This document shows, piece after piece, positions 1 through 7,409 of a stretch of DNA of 64,000 bases (positions are counted from its first letter, which is position 1; each line of letters begins with the position of its first letter). The translations under genes and the position numbers were made by a program. Below the pieces are notes generated by a model. It saw only the letters and a list, made by a program, of their open reading frames with translations. It was not told where the DNA came from and ran no database searches. This DNA is from Rhizobiaceae bacterium (GTDB lineage Bacteria > Pseudomonadota > Alphaproteobacteria > Rhizobiales > Rhizobiaceae), in assembly GCA_023953845.1 (NCBI GenBank), contig JAMLJC010000001.1, forward strand, positions 4,350,501 to 4,414,500, given 5' to 3'.

Positions 1-3000
1 CGGCGAAACCGATGAGCCTGTCTACCGTCTCGGCGAATTCCGCCGCGCCCCGCGGTCCATGGCGCATCTGGCCCTGAATGAAACGGGAGTTTACGGCGCG
101 AGCGCGAACGGTGCGTGTCACGGCCTCGGCGACGGAGCGGGCGCGGGGCTTTTGCGGGTCGGTCGTGTCGAGCGCGACGAGGTCCGCCTTGCCGCCGAGC
201 GCGGCCAGTGCTGCCGAAAATCCGCCGATGAAGGCGACGTCGGCCGAACCTTCCAGAATATCCCGGCCGGGATCGTCGCCGGAATGGACGAGGAGATCGG
301 CGTCGGCAACCTGCGCGGCGAATGCGCCGGGCAGGGCGATCCCCTCGCCATCGGCACCGCCGAAACTGTGCGATGTCGCGGCGAGATAGGTGTGGCCGAG
401 TTCGGCGCGATCCTGCCACACCCCGTTGGAGAGCAGGCTTTCTATGCCCGCGCCATAAGTGCCCGGCGAGGAACCGAAGATGCGGGAGAGGCGGGGCGAC
501 GCAGACTGTTGGTTGCGGGGCGAGGCGGCACCCCCACCCCTAACCCCTCCCCACAAGGGGGAGGGGGACACGGTTGCACTGGCGCGACGGATCGCTCCGT
601 CCGTGCCTTGTGGCGGGGTGGTGTCTAAGTATTCCCCTCCCCCTTGTGGGGAGGGGTTAGGGGTGGGGGTATTTCTCTCAAGATCGCTTTGCGTGGAGAC
701 GGTCGCTCCATCGGTCTTAGCAATTGACGACGATGTCAGACTACGCAGCGCCTCCGCCAATGGATTGACATCATTTGGTTCGTCGCGCTCCGCTACGGCG
801 GAAACCGCAGCGCCCATGAGCGCGATCTGGGTCGGGAACATATCGCGGAAAAGGCCCGATATGCGCCATGTCACGTCGACGCGCGGACGGCCGAGCGCGG
901 CGGGCGGCAGCACCTCGATGCCGGTGATGCGGCCGGTAGCGAAATCCCATTGCGGGCGGCAGCCCATCAATGCAAGGCCCTGCGCGATCTCCTCGCCGCC
1001 GGTGCGCAGCGAGGCCGAGCCCCAAAGGTCGATGACCAGCGAACGCGGCCATTCGCCATGATCCTGCAGGTAGCGGCGAAGCACTTCGTCAGCCGCCATC
1101 TTGCCCAGTTCAAAGGCGGTCGGCGTCGGCATGGTGCGTGGGTCGGCGGCAAAGATGTTGCGGCCGGTCGGCAGCACGTCGGTTCGGCCACGTGCAGGGC
1201 TGCCGGAAGGGCCGGGCGCGACGTGCCGGCCATCGAGAGCGGCAAGAAGCGCATCGTGCTCGGCGAGCGCGCTCTGGACGCGCATAGTATCGGTCTCGTC
1301 ACCGTCGGCGCGGCCGAAGACGTGCAGTCCATCCTTGATGGCGAAATCCTTGAGGTCGCAGAGCCAGGCGTCGATCCGCATCAGGGCCGCGTCGGGATCG
1401 TCGGCCGCATCGACGCCGGCTTCCCTCGCGAGGCCGGACTTCTGCGCCGTCTCGACAATGAGCTTCGCGAGGCGATCGCGGCGGCGGCGGTCGAGCCCGT
1501 CAGCCTGTGCATATTCATCGACAAGCCGTTCAAGAGTCTGATGATTTTCATCGAGCCCGGCGGCGGCGAGCGGCGGCGGCAGATGGCCGATGGTGACGGC
1601 CGCAATCCGTCGCTTGGCCTGCGCCGCCTCGCCCGGATTGCTGACGATGAAGGGATAGATGACGGGCAGCGTGCCGGTGACCACCTCCGGAAAGCAGGAT
1701 TCGCCAAGCGCCACCGTCTTGCCGGGCAGCCATTCGAGCGTGCCATGCGCGCCGACATGGACGATGGCATGACAGCCGAGCGTCCGCCGAAGCCACAAGC
1801 CGAAGGCGACGAGTTCGTGGCGTGGCGGCAGGGCGGGGTCGTGATAGTCGGCGCGCCGGTCTTCCGAACGTCCACGGTCAGGCGCGAGAGCGACGGTGAC
1901 GTTGCCGAACTGCGCGGCGCGGAAGGAGAAATGCCGTTCCGCAACCTGCGCGGCATCTCCCCATGCGCCGGCGATCTCCTGTCGCGCCTCGATGGGAAGC
2001 GTCGCAAAGGCCATCGCATAGTCCGAGCATGGGAGAGCCGGCACCGGACATTCCAGAGCACGCATCAATTCCTTGGCAGTTTCCGGAATATTTTCAACGC
2101 GATACCCGGCGTTCTTCAGATCGTTCAGCATGGAAAGAACGCTCTGCGGAACGTCTAGACCGACAGCGTAGCCGCTGCGGCCCGGCGCGCTGGGATAGTC
2201 GGGAATGAGAATTGCCAATCTGCGGTCGGCGGATGGCGTCTGCTGGAGACGTATGAATGACGCGATGCGCGCGGCGGCCTGCGCGACGCGGCCGGGCTCC
2301 GGGCGGTTGACCTGTCCGAGCGAGCCAAGCGCCTCCGCCTCTTCCGCTGCGGCCTTGAAGGAAATCGCGCCGGCGAGGATGCGCCCGTCGAGTTCCGGCA
2401 GGACGACATGCATGGCGAGATCCGCGGGCGCCAATCCGCGCTGGCCGCTTTTCCACGCCTCCCGGCGCGTGGTGGCCATGACGGCCTGAAAGACCGGGAT
2501 CTTCAGGCGCTCGAACAGCGTTTCGCCGCCTTCGGAACCAGCGGAGAAAGCGGTGGTGGTGACAAGCACCGCCGGATGGAGCATCGAAACGGCCGCTTCG
2601 ACGAATTCCACGGCAGTGCGGTCCTTCAGGCTCGACACGAAGATGGGGACTGCCGCGATTCCTCTTTCCGCGAGCGCGGCGGACAGCGCATCGATCGGCG
2701 CGATATCCGAGGCGAGCAGCATCGAGCGATAGAAGAGTAGGGGCGCGACGGCTTTTGCGCCGGCGCAATGCTCGCGAGCCTGCTCGGACGAGACGGGGCC
2801 AAGGTCCGGCAGATAGTAGCCGGCCTTCGGCAGGGGGCGCGCATCTTCGAAGAAGAGTTCCGCGCCGGCATGGGTCGAGAGACGCTTCAGAAGCTCGGCC
2901 ATGTTTTCGGGGCCGCCCTCGCGAAAATAGGCGAGCAGTGCGTCGAGCTCGTCGCGCGGCAGTGTGGACATTTCCGCAAGCCGCTCATCCGTTTCGCGGC

Positions 3001-3352
3001 ATTCGCCGGGCAGCAGCGCCAGCTTGATGCCGCGCTGGCGGGCGGCCGCCGAAAGCTGCTCGACGCCGTAGCGCCACCAGTCATAGCCGCCGAGAAGACG
3101 GACGAGGATGACTTTCGCCCGTCGGGCGACCCGGTCGATCCAGATATCCACGGACATCGGATGGCGCAGTTCGCGCAGCGCCGTCAGCCGCAGCGAGGGC
3201 AAGGTGTCATTCGTGTTCGCATGAGCCGCCGAAAGAGCGGAGAGATCGCTGTCCGTGAAGGAGAGCGCCAGTATTTCGGCCGGTTCCTGACGCAGATCGA
3301 CAGGCTCGACCAGATCGTCGAGCGAAGCCGTCGTCGTCGCCAGAATGTGCAT
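1..3352 (-). CDS. cobN: Cobaltochelatase large subunit CobN (C-terminus beyond window)
   Basis: Large subunit of the ATP-dependent CobNST chelatase, which inserts cobalt into hydrogenobyrinate a,c-diamide in aerobic B12 synthesis. The frame is open from an ATG at 3352 to the left edge, about 1117 codons; family members have roughly 1250-1280 residues, so the last part lies outside. Diagnostic stretches include HVGAHGTLEWLPGKTVALGE near residue 530 and RIFGSSPGTYGAGIESLL near residue 965, both strongly conserved in CobN. Residues about 890-945, just before the second stretch, are encoded by an inverted pair of GC-rich repeats and read as Pro/Gly-rich sequence absent from ordinary CobN. I found no stop or frameshift there. 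It follows cobW with a 22-bp gap and is probably the last gene of the riboswitch-led leftward operon. Confidence 0.95.
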   Translation of the reverse strand, partial: MHILATTTASLDDLVEPVDLRQEPAEILALSFTDSDLSALSAAHANTNDTLPSLRLTALRELRHPMSVDIWIDRVARRAKVILVRLLGGYDWWRYGVEQLSAAARQRGIKLALLPGECRETDERLAEMSTLPRDELDALLAYFREGGPENMAELLKRLSTHAGAELFFEDARPLPKAGYYLPDLGPVSSEQAREHCAGAKAVAPLLFYRSMLLASDIAPIDALSAALAERGIAAVPIFVSSLKDRTAVEFVEAAVSMLHPAVLVTTTAFSAGSEGGETLFERLKIPVFQAVMATTRREAWKSGQRGLAPADLAMHVVLPELDGRILAGAISFKAAAEEAEALGSLGQVNRPEPGRVAQAAARIASFIRLQQTPSADRRLAILIPDYPSAPGRSGYAVGLDVPQSVLSMLNDLKNAGYRVENIPETAKELMRALECPVPALPCSDYAMAFATLPIEARQEIAGAWGDAAQVAERHFSFRAAQFGNVTVALAPDRGRSEDRRADYHDPALPPRHELVAFGLWLRRTLGCHAIVHVGAHGTLEWLPGKTVALGESCFPEVVTGTLPVIYPFIVSNPGEAAQAKRRIAAVTIGHLPPPLAAAGLDENHQTLERLVDEYAQADGLDRRRRDRLAKLIVETAQKSGLAREAGVDAADDPDAALMRIDAWLCDLKDFAIKDGLHVFGRADGDETDTMRVQSALAEHDALLAALDGRHVAPGPSGSPARGRTDVLPTGRNIFAADPRTMPTPTAFELGKMAADEVLRRYLQDHGEWPRSLVIDLWGSASLRTGGEEIAQGLALMGCRPQWDFATGRITGIEVLPPAALGRPRVDVTWRISGLFRDMFPTQIALMGAAVSAVAERDEPNDVNPLAEALRSLTSSSIAKTDGATVSTQSDLERNTPTPNPSPQGGGEYLDTTPPQGTDGAIRRASATVSPSPLWGGVRGGGAASPRNQQSASPRLSRIFGSSPGTYGAGIESLLSNGVWQDRAELGHTYLAATSHSFGGADGEGIALPGAFAAQVADADLLVHSGDDPGRDILEGSADVAFIGGFSAALAALGGKADLVALDTTDPQKPRARSVAEAVTRTVRARAVNSRFIQGQMRHGPRGAAEFAETVDRLIGFA
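531..669. repeat. Inverted pair of 36-bp GC-rich repeats inside cobN
   Basis: Positions 531-566 and 634-669 are exact reverse complements over 36 bases, separated by 67 bases. Each unit contains its own partial palindrome around CCCCACAAGGGG. Elements reading as TPTPNPSPQGGGE are common intergenic repeats in Rhizobiales. Here both copies lie inside the cobN frame and are translated, one as TPTPNPSPQGGGE and the other as PSPLWGGVRGGG. Confidence 0.9.
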
Positions 3353-3374
3353 GGCGTACTATCGCACCTCGACC

Positions 3375-4409
3375 CTATGCCGTCAGGATACGCTCGACGG
3401 CGGCGCGGTCCAAGCCTTTGAGGCCGATGACGACGAGGCGCGTCCGGCGATCCTCGGAGGCTTCCCAGGCGCGGTCGTAGTAGTGCGAGACGCGCGGCCC
3501 GACGGCCTGCACCAGCAGCCGCATCGGCTTGCCCTCGACATGCACGAAACCTTTTAGGCGGAGCACGTTGGCGGCTTCGGCGGCTTCAGTCACCTTGCGC
3601 GCCAGTTCGTCCGGGTCGGAGACGGCTGGAAGTTCCAGCACGAAGGTATCGAAATCGTCGTGCTCGTGGTCGAGTTCGTCGTCGTGATGCGTCTTGCGGT
3701 TCTCGATGTCGTCCTCGACGGCCAGGCCAAGGCCGAGCAGCACGGACGGGTCGACATTGCCATGCGCCGACGGGACGATCTTCACGGCGCGGCCGAGATG
3801 TTCGCTGACGATGCCCCTGGCCTTCGCGGCACCGTCGCCGTCGAGAAGATCGCTCTTCGACAGGATGATGAGATCGGCGCAGGCCACCTGATCCTCGAAC
3901 ACTTCCTCGACGGGGTCTTCATGGTCGATGGAATCGTCGGCCGAGCGCTGTGCTGCAAGGGCATCCATGTCTGAGGCGACGCGGCCCTCCGCCAGCGCCG
4001 GGCCATCCACCACGGCCACGACGCCGTCGACGGTCACGCGCCCCTTGATCGCGGGCCACTGGAAGGCCTGCACGAGCGGCTTGGGCAGAGCAAGGCCGGA
4101 GGTCTCGATCAGGATGTGGTCGACCTTGGGCTCGCGGGCGAGAATATGGTCGAGCGCGGGGACGAAATCGTCCGCCACGGTGCAGCAGATGCAGCCGTTT
4201 GCGAGCTCCACGATGTTCTCCTCCGGACAGACATCGATGCCGCAGCCCTTGAGGATTTCGCCGTCGACGCCGACATCGCCGAACTCGTTGACGATCAGCG
4301 CGAGACGCTTGCCTTTGGTGTTTTCGAGCACGTTGCGGATGAGCGTCGTTTTTCCGGCGCCGAGAAAGCCTGTGATGACGGTGCAGGGAACGCGGTCGAC
4401 GGCGGTCAT
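3375..4409 (-). CDS. cobW: Cobalamin biosynthesis GTPase CobW
   Basis: G3E-family P-loop GTPase of 344 residues, thought to deliver cobalt to the CobNST chelatase. Visible motifs are Walker A GFLGAGKTT (residues 14-22), the metal-binding GCICC near residue 73, ETSGL near 104 and the guanine-specificity SKSD near 184. A His/Asp-rich stretch (HHDDELDHEHDD, around residue 242) and a C-terminal CobW domain follow. The ATG overlaps the upstream DUF1636 stop by 4 bp (ATGA), which implies translational coupling. Directly followed by cobN. Family and context agree, so CobW is preferred over the related zinc chaperones. Confidence 0.96.
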   Translation of the reverse strand: MTAVDRVPCTVITGFLGAGKTTLIRNVLENTKGKRLALIVNEFGDVGVDGEILKGCGIDVCPEENIVELANGCICCTVADDFVPALDHILAREPKVDHILIETSGLALPKPLVQAFQWPAIKGRVTVDGVVAVVDGPALAEGRVASDMDALAAQRSADDSIDHEDPVEEVFEDQVACADLIILSKSDLLDGDGAAKARGIVSEHLGRAVKIVPSAHGNVDPSVLLGLGLAVEDDIENRKTHHDDELDHEHDDFDTFVLELPAVSDPDELARKVTEAAEAANVLRLKGFVHVEGKPMRLLVQAVGPRVSHYYDRAWEASEDRRTRLVVIGLKGLDRAAVERILTA

Positions 4410-4843
4410 GAAACGGAATCCTTATGGGAGAAGATCGGCGGGATGCGGGCGACGAGGCCGCGCTTGAGGGAATCGGGACGGCCGCGCCACGGCATGAGGC
4501 CATCCTGCGACGCAGCAAGGAGACGCGCGCCTTCGATCAGATCGGCGCCGCAGGAAGGCGTGAGGTCGCCGAAAACATAGCTCCAGCCACCTACGCGCAG
4601 GATGGAGGCCGACAGCCGGCGCTTGCAATTGCCGAGGCATTCGACGGTTTCGACGCGGAACGACGTACCGGCGGCGACCCATCGCGTCTCGTCGGCAAGG
4701 CGCTCGCCGGGGCGGGGGCGGGCGTCCGAACCGGTCTCGTCGCGGCAGGAGCTGCATATAACGATCGCGATGCGCGCATCCTCGAGGGTGCTCCCTTCGG
4801 GGGCACGCATCTCACCGGCAGCAGTTTCGCAGTCGACCTTCAC
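4406..4843 (-). CDS. DUF1636 cysteine-containing metal-associated protein
   Basis: Small protein of about 145 residues resembling DUF1636, a ferredoxin-like/thioredoxin-fold family found beside cobalamin genes; its biochemical role is not established. The GTG at 4843 is chosen because GAGGAG lies 5 nt upstream; a longer upstream reading would start inside the riboswitch. Cysteines occur as CSSC (residues 30-33), in ECLGNC (about residue 75) and in TPSCG (about residue 102), consistent with an iron-sulfur or metal site. It is the first gene behind the leftward cobalamin riboswitch and overlaps cobW by 4 bp. A cobalt-handling or redox role with CobW is inference from context. Confidence 0.8.
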   Translation of the reverse strand: MKVDCETAAGEMRAPEGSTLEDARIAIVICSSCRDETGSDARPRPGERLADETRWVAAGTSFRVETVECLGNCKRRLSASILRVGGWSYVFGDLTPSCGADLIEGARLLAASQDGLMPWRGRPDSLKRGLVARIPPIFSHKDSVS

Positions 4844-4889
4844 AGACGCTCCTCGCCCCGGTCGCCCGCCGGGCATTGGCAAACTCGTC

Positions 4890-5060
4890 GTGACGGCAGG
4901 TCTCCTGGCTCGCGCGTCGTCGCTTGTCGCCGCCTTCCCGGACATCTCCAGTGGCAATCGGCGGAAGCTGGGCGCCTACAGTTGCGGGGACAGCTGCGGC
5001 GTCGAATTTTCCTACCGCATTCCCTCTTAGCTCCGCCCGATGAAAGGCGAAGACCGTCAG
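4890..5060 (-). ncRNA. Cobalamin riboswitch, leftward
   Basis: The canonical B12 box AGCCAGGAGACCTGCC reads on the minus strand at 4895-4910. Closing helix P1 can form between TGACGG (5054-5059) and CCGTCA (4891-4896). The core includes GGGAATGCGGT and the conserved CCCCGCAACTGTAGGC segment near 4976-4991. It lies 47 nt before the DUF1636 start codon. Adenosylcobalamin binding would be expected to repress the DUF1636-cobW-cobN operon. No strong intrinsic terminator lies between box and start, so control is probably at translation initiation. Confidence 0.93.
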
Positions 5061-5064
5061 GCGG

Positions 5065-5094
5065 CATTTAGGCCGCGTCGCATCCGGCTGTCAA
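5065..5094 (-). promoter_or_regulatory. Probable sigma70-type promoter of the leftward cobalamin operon
   Basis: A perfect -35 box TTGACA (minus strand, 5094-5089) is followed after 18 bp by TAAATG (5070-5065) as a weak -10. The predicted transcript would begin just before helix P1 of the leftward riboswitch. Confidence 0.45.
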
Positions 5095-5111
5095 CGCGGC
5101 GCAAATATGGT

Positions 5112-5139
5112 TTGCCGCACGGGCGATTTGGGCTATGAA
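5112..5139 (+). promoter_or_regulatory. Possible promoter of the rightward cobalamin operon
   Basis: TTGCCG (5112-5117) and TATGAA (5134-5139) are separated by 16 bp and stand immediately before the rightward riboswitch. The match to consensus is moderate; position is the main support. Confidence 0.35.
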
Positions 5140-5145
5140 TCCGGT

Positions 5146-5309
5146 GTCGTCGGTTCCGAATGGACCAAAGGGAATGCGGTGCGGGGCTTTCGCCCCAATG
5201 CCGCTGCTGCCCCCGCAACTGTATGCGGCGAGCCGGGTCCGAACGCCACTGGGAAACCGGGAAGGCGGATCAGGCGTCAAAGCCGCGAGCCAGGAGACCT
5301 GCCGGCGAC
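5146..5309 (+). ncRNA. Cobalamin riboswitch, rightward
   Basis: B12 box AGCCAGGAGACCTGCC lies at 5288-5303. P1 can form between GTCGTCGGT (5146-5154) and GCCGGCGAC (5301-5309) with G-U pairs. The core has GGGAATGCGGTGC and CCCCCGCAACTGTATGC near 5211-5227. A small hairpin (GCCCTC/GAGGGC, about 5325-5341) lies directly before the AAGGAAG ribosome-binding site of cbtB, suggesting translational control of the cobalt-uptake and late cobalamin operon. Confidence 0.95.
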
Positions 5310-5355
5310 GAAACTTGGCTTGAGGCCCTCGGGTGGAGGGCGAAAGGAAGAACTG

Positions 5356-5529
5356 ATGAACGCGACTACCACACTCGGCGCCGTCTCCTCGCAATCGCGC
5401 ACCATGCAGCTTGCGATGGCCGGCCTGCTCGGACTCTTCATCGTCGGATTCGTGGGCTTCTCCCACATGGAAGTGGTCCACAATGCGGGCCACGACTACC
5501 GGCACTCGATGAACTTCCCCTGCCACTGA
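5356..5529 (+). CDS. cbtB: Cobalt transporter subunit CbtB
   Basis: Short membrane protein of 57 residues preceded by AAGGAAG. One hydrophobic segment spans about residues 17-36. The C-terminus carries several histidines (HMEVVH, HNAGHDYRH, ending FPCH) typical of CbtB, the small partner of CbtA in predicted B12-regulated cobalt uptake. First gene behind the rightward riboswitch, 12 bp before cbtA. The ATG at 5356 is used because an upstream in-frame extension would read through the riboswitch. Confidence 0.92.
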   Translation: MNATTTLGAVSSQSRTMQLAMAGLLGLFIVGFVGFSHMEVVHNAGHDYRHSMNFPCH

Positions 5530-5541
5530 GGGGATTCCGAT

Positions 5542-6288
5542 ATGACCTATTTTCGTAACGTCGTGTTCGTCGCGGCGATCGCGGGGCTTATCGCCGGCGT
5601 CGCCATGACCCTCATGCAGGCTTTCACCACCGATCCGCTGATCCTGCAGGCGGAAACCTTCGAGAATGCGGCGCCGGCCGAGGATCACAGCCACGCTGCA
5701 ACCACAGCTGAAGGCGGGGAAGCTGCGACTGCCGCGCACGATCACGGAGAAGAGGCATGGGGACCGGCCGACGGGGCCGAGCGCATGTCCTATAATTTCC
5801 TGGTCAATCTCGTCGGCGCCATCGGCTTCGGCCTCGTTCTCGTCGTGGCGTCGGAGTTCGCCGGCGGTATCGCGAACTGGCGGCAGGGCATGTTCTGGGG
5901 CCTTGCCGGCTTCACCGTCTTCACGCTGGCGCCGAGCCTCGGGCTGAATCCCGAACTGCCCGCCATGCCCGCGGCCGATCTTCTGGCGCGTCAGGTCTGG
6001 TGGATCGGCACGGCGGCCGCGACGGCTGTAGCGCTTTACCTGATCTTCCTGCGCAAGACGGCGGCTCTCGCCGCGCTGGGCGTGGTCATCCTGGTGCTGC
6101 CGCACATCATCGGTGCGCCGCAACCGGAAGATCATGCGACTCCGGTCCCGGAAAACCTGCATCATTCGTTCATCGTCGCCTCGACGCTGACCAATCTGGT
6201 GTTCTGGGTGATCCTCGGCGCGGCGGTGGCCGTGGTGCGGGCGCGCTTCGCGCAGCCGGTCGAGGCGACGCGCAAGAGCTTTGCCTGA
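5542..6288 (+). CDS. cbtA: Cobalt transporter CbtA
   Basis: Integral membrane protein of 248 residues. An N-terminal membrane segment (residues 4-24) is followed by a His/Glu-rich loop (about residues 50-75, with DHSHA and HDHGEE) that may bind metal, then about five further hydrophobic segments. The C-terminal half carries HHS near residue 208. This matches CbtA, the channel-like subunit of predicted cobalt importers. The pair with cbtB and the shared riboswitch support cobalt specificity. The 3' end overlaps cobU by 8 bp. Confidence 0.93.
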   Translation: MTYFRNVVFVAAIAGLIAGVAMTLMQAFTTDPLILQAETFENAAPAEDHSHAATTAEGGEAATAAHDHGEEAWGPADGAERMSYNFLVNLVGAIGFGLVLVVASEFAGGIANWRQGMFWGLAGFTVFTLAPSLGLNPELPAMPAADLLARQVWWIGTAAATAVALYLIFLRKTAALAALGVVILVLPHIIGAPQPEDHATPVPENLHHSFIVASTLTNLVFWVILGAAVAVVRARFAQPVEATRKSFA

Positions 6289-6793
6289 GGGACGGCTGAC
6301 CTTCGTTATCGGCGGTGCGCGCTCGGGCAAGAGCCGCCACGCCGAGGAACTGGTCTCGAAACTCGCGCCGCCATGGACATATATCGCGACGGCGCAGGCC
6401 TATGATGCCGAGATGCGCGAGCGGATCGCACATCATCGCGCGCGGCGGGACGGGCGCTGGATCACGCTCGATGCGCCGCTCGACCTTGCCGGAGCGCTCG
6501 CTGCCGTCGGGGAGGGCGTTCCGGTGCTGATCGACTGCCTGACGCTCTGGCTGTCGAACCGGATGCTTGCGGAGCACGATGTCGAAGCCGCGTCAGCGGA
6601 ACTGGTCGCGGCACTGAGATCAAGGCGCGGGCCGATATTCGTCGTGTCGAACGAAGTGGGGCTGGGCATCGTGCCGGACAATGCGCTCGCGCGACGGTTT
6701 CGCGATGCGCAGGGGCGGCTCAACCAGCAGGTGGCGGCGATCGCCGACGAGGTGATCCTCATGGTCGCCGGCCTGCCGATGAAGGTGAAGTGA
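6281..6793 (+). CDS. cobU: Adenosylcobinamide kinase / guanylyltransferase (CobU/CobP)
   Basis: Bifunctional enzyme that phosphorylates adenosylcobinamide and transfers GMP to form AdoCbi-GDP. The 170-residue length is typical. Seen: P-loop GGARSGKS (residues 11-18), a conserved HHRARR segment near residue 50 carrying the candidate guanylylated histidine, DCLTLWLSNR near 86, and SNEVGLGIVP near 124. The only start before the P-loop is TTG at 6281, overlapping the end of cbtA by 8 bp, consistent with coupled translation. Called CobP in aerobic organisms. Confidence 0.95.
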   Translation: MPEGRLTFVIGGARSGKSRHAEELVSKLAPPWTYIATAQAYDAEMRERIAHHRARRDGRWITLDAPLDLAGALAAVGEGVPVLIDCLTLWLSNRMLAEHDVEAASAELVAALRSRRGPIFVVSNEVGLGIVPDNALARRFRDAQGRLNQQVAAIADEVILMVAGLPMKVK

Positions 6794-6794
6794 A

Positions 6795-7406
6795 TTGACC
6801 GTTTCCGGGACAGAGGCAGAGCGTCACAAGGCCAAGATGGCCAAGCGCAAGGCTGTGCAGGACGCCGAAGTGGCGTCGAAGACGGTCGAGAAGGGATTGC
6901 TGATCGTCAACACCGGGCCGGGCAAGGGCAAGTCGACGGCCGCCTTCGGGCTGGCGCTCAGGATGCTCGGCTATGGCCGGAAGGTCGGCATCGTGCAGTT
7001 CATCAAGGGCGCGTGGCATTCCGGCGAGAAGGGTGCGCTGGCGATGTTCGGCGACCGGGTGGAATGGCACACGATGGGCGAGGGATTCACCTGGGAGACG
7101 CAGGACAAGGAGCGCGACATCGCCGCGGCACGGCGCGCCTGGGCGAAGGCCGTGGAACTGATGGGCGATCCCGAAATGAGCCTCGTCGTGCTGGACGAAC
7201 TCAATATCGCGCTTCGCTACGACTATCTCGATCTGGATGAGGTGGTGGCGGCGCTGAAATCCCGGCGGCCGGACCTGCATGTCGTCGTCACCGGCCGCAA
7301 CGCCAAGCCCGCGCTGATGGTCGCCGCCGATCTGGTGACGGAAATGACGCTGGTGAAGCACCATTTCGCGGCGGGCGTGAAGGCGCAGCAGGGCATCGAG
7401 TTCTAG
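6795..7406 (+). CDS. cobO: Corrinoid adenosyltransferase CobO
   Basis: Cob(I)yrinic acid a,c-diamide adenosyltransferase of the CobA/CobO/BtuR type, 203 residues; it attaches the 5'-deoxyadenosyl group to cobalt using ATP. Seen: a basic N-terminal helix, P-loop NTGPGKGKSTAAFG (about residues 39-52), FIKGAWHSGE near 72, LDELNIALRYDYL near 132 and VVTGRNAKP near 167. The start is TTG at 6795, one base after the cobU stop; an ATG at 6837 is an alternative that would drop 14 residues. Confidence 0.95.
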   Translation: MTVSGTEAERHKAKMAKRKAVQDAEVASKTVEKGLLIVNTGPGKGKSTAAFGLALRMLGYGRKVGIVQFIKGAWHSGEKGALAMFGDRVEWHTMGEGFTWETQDKERDIAAARRAWAKAVELMGDPEMSLVVLDELNIALRYDYLDLDEVVAALKSRRPDLHVVVTGRNAKPALMVAADLVTEMTLVKHHFAAGVKAQQGIEF

Positions 7407-7409
7407 CCG

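Noticed and set aside
950..2158. A 402-codon plus-strand frame opposite cobN
   Set aside because: Shadow of cobN, whose minus-strand frame carries conserved motifs continuously; no ribosome-binding site or domain on the plus strand.
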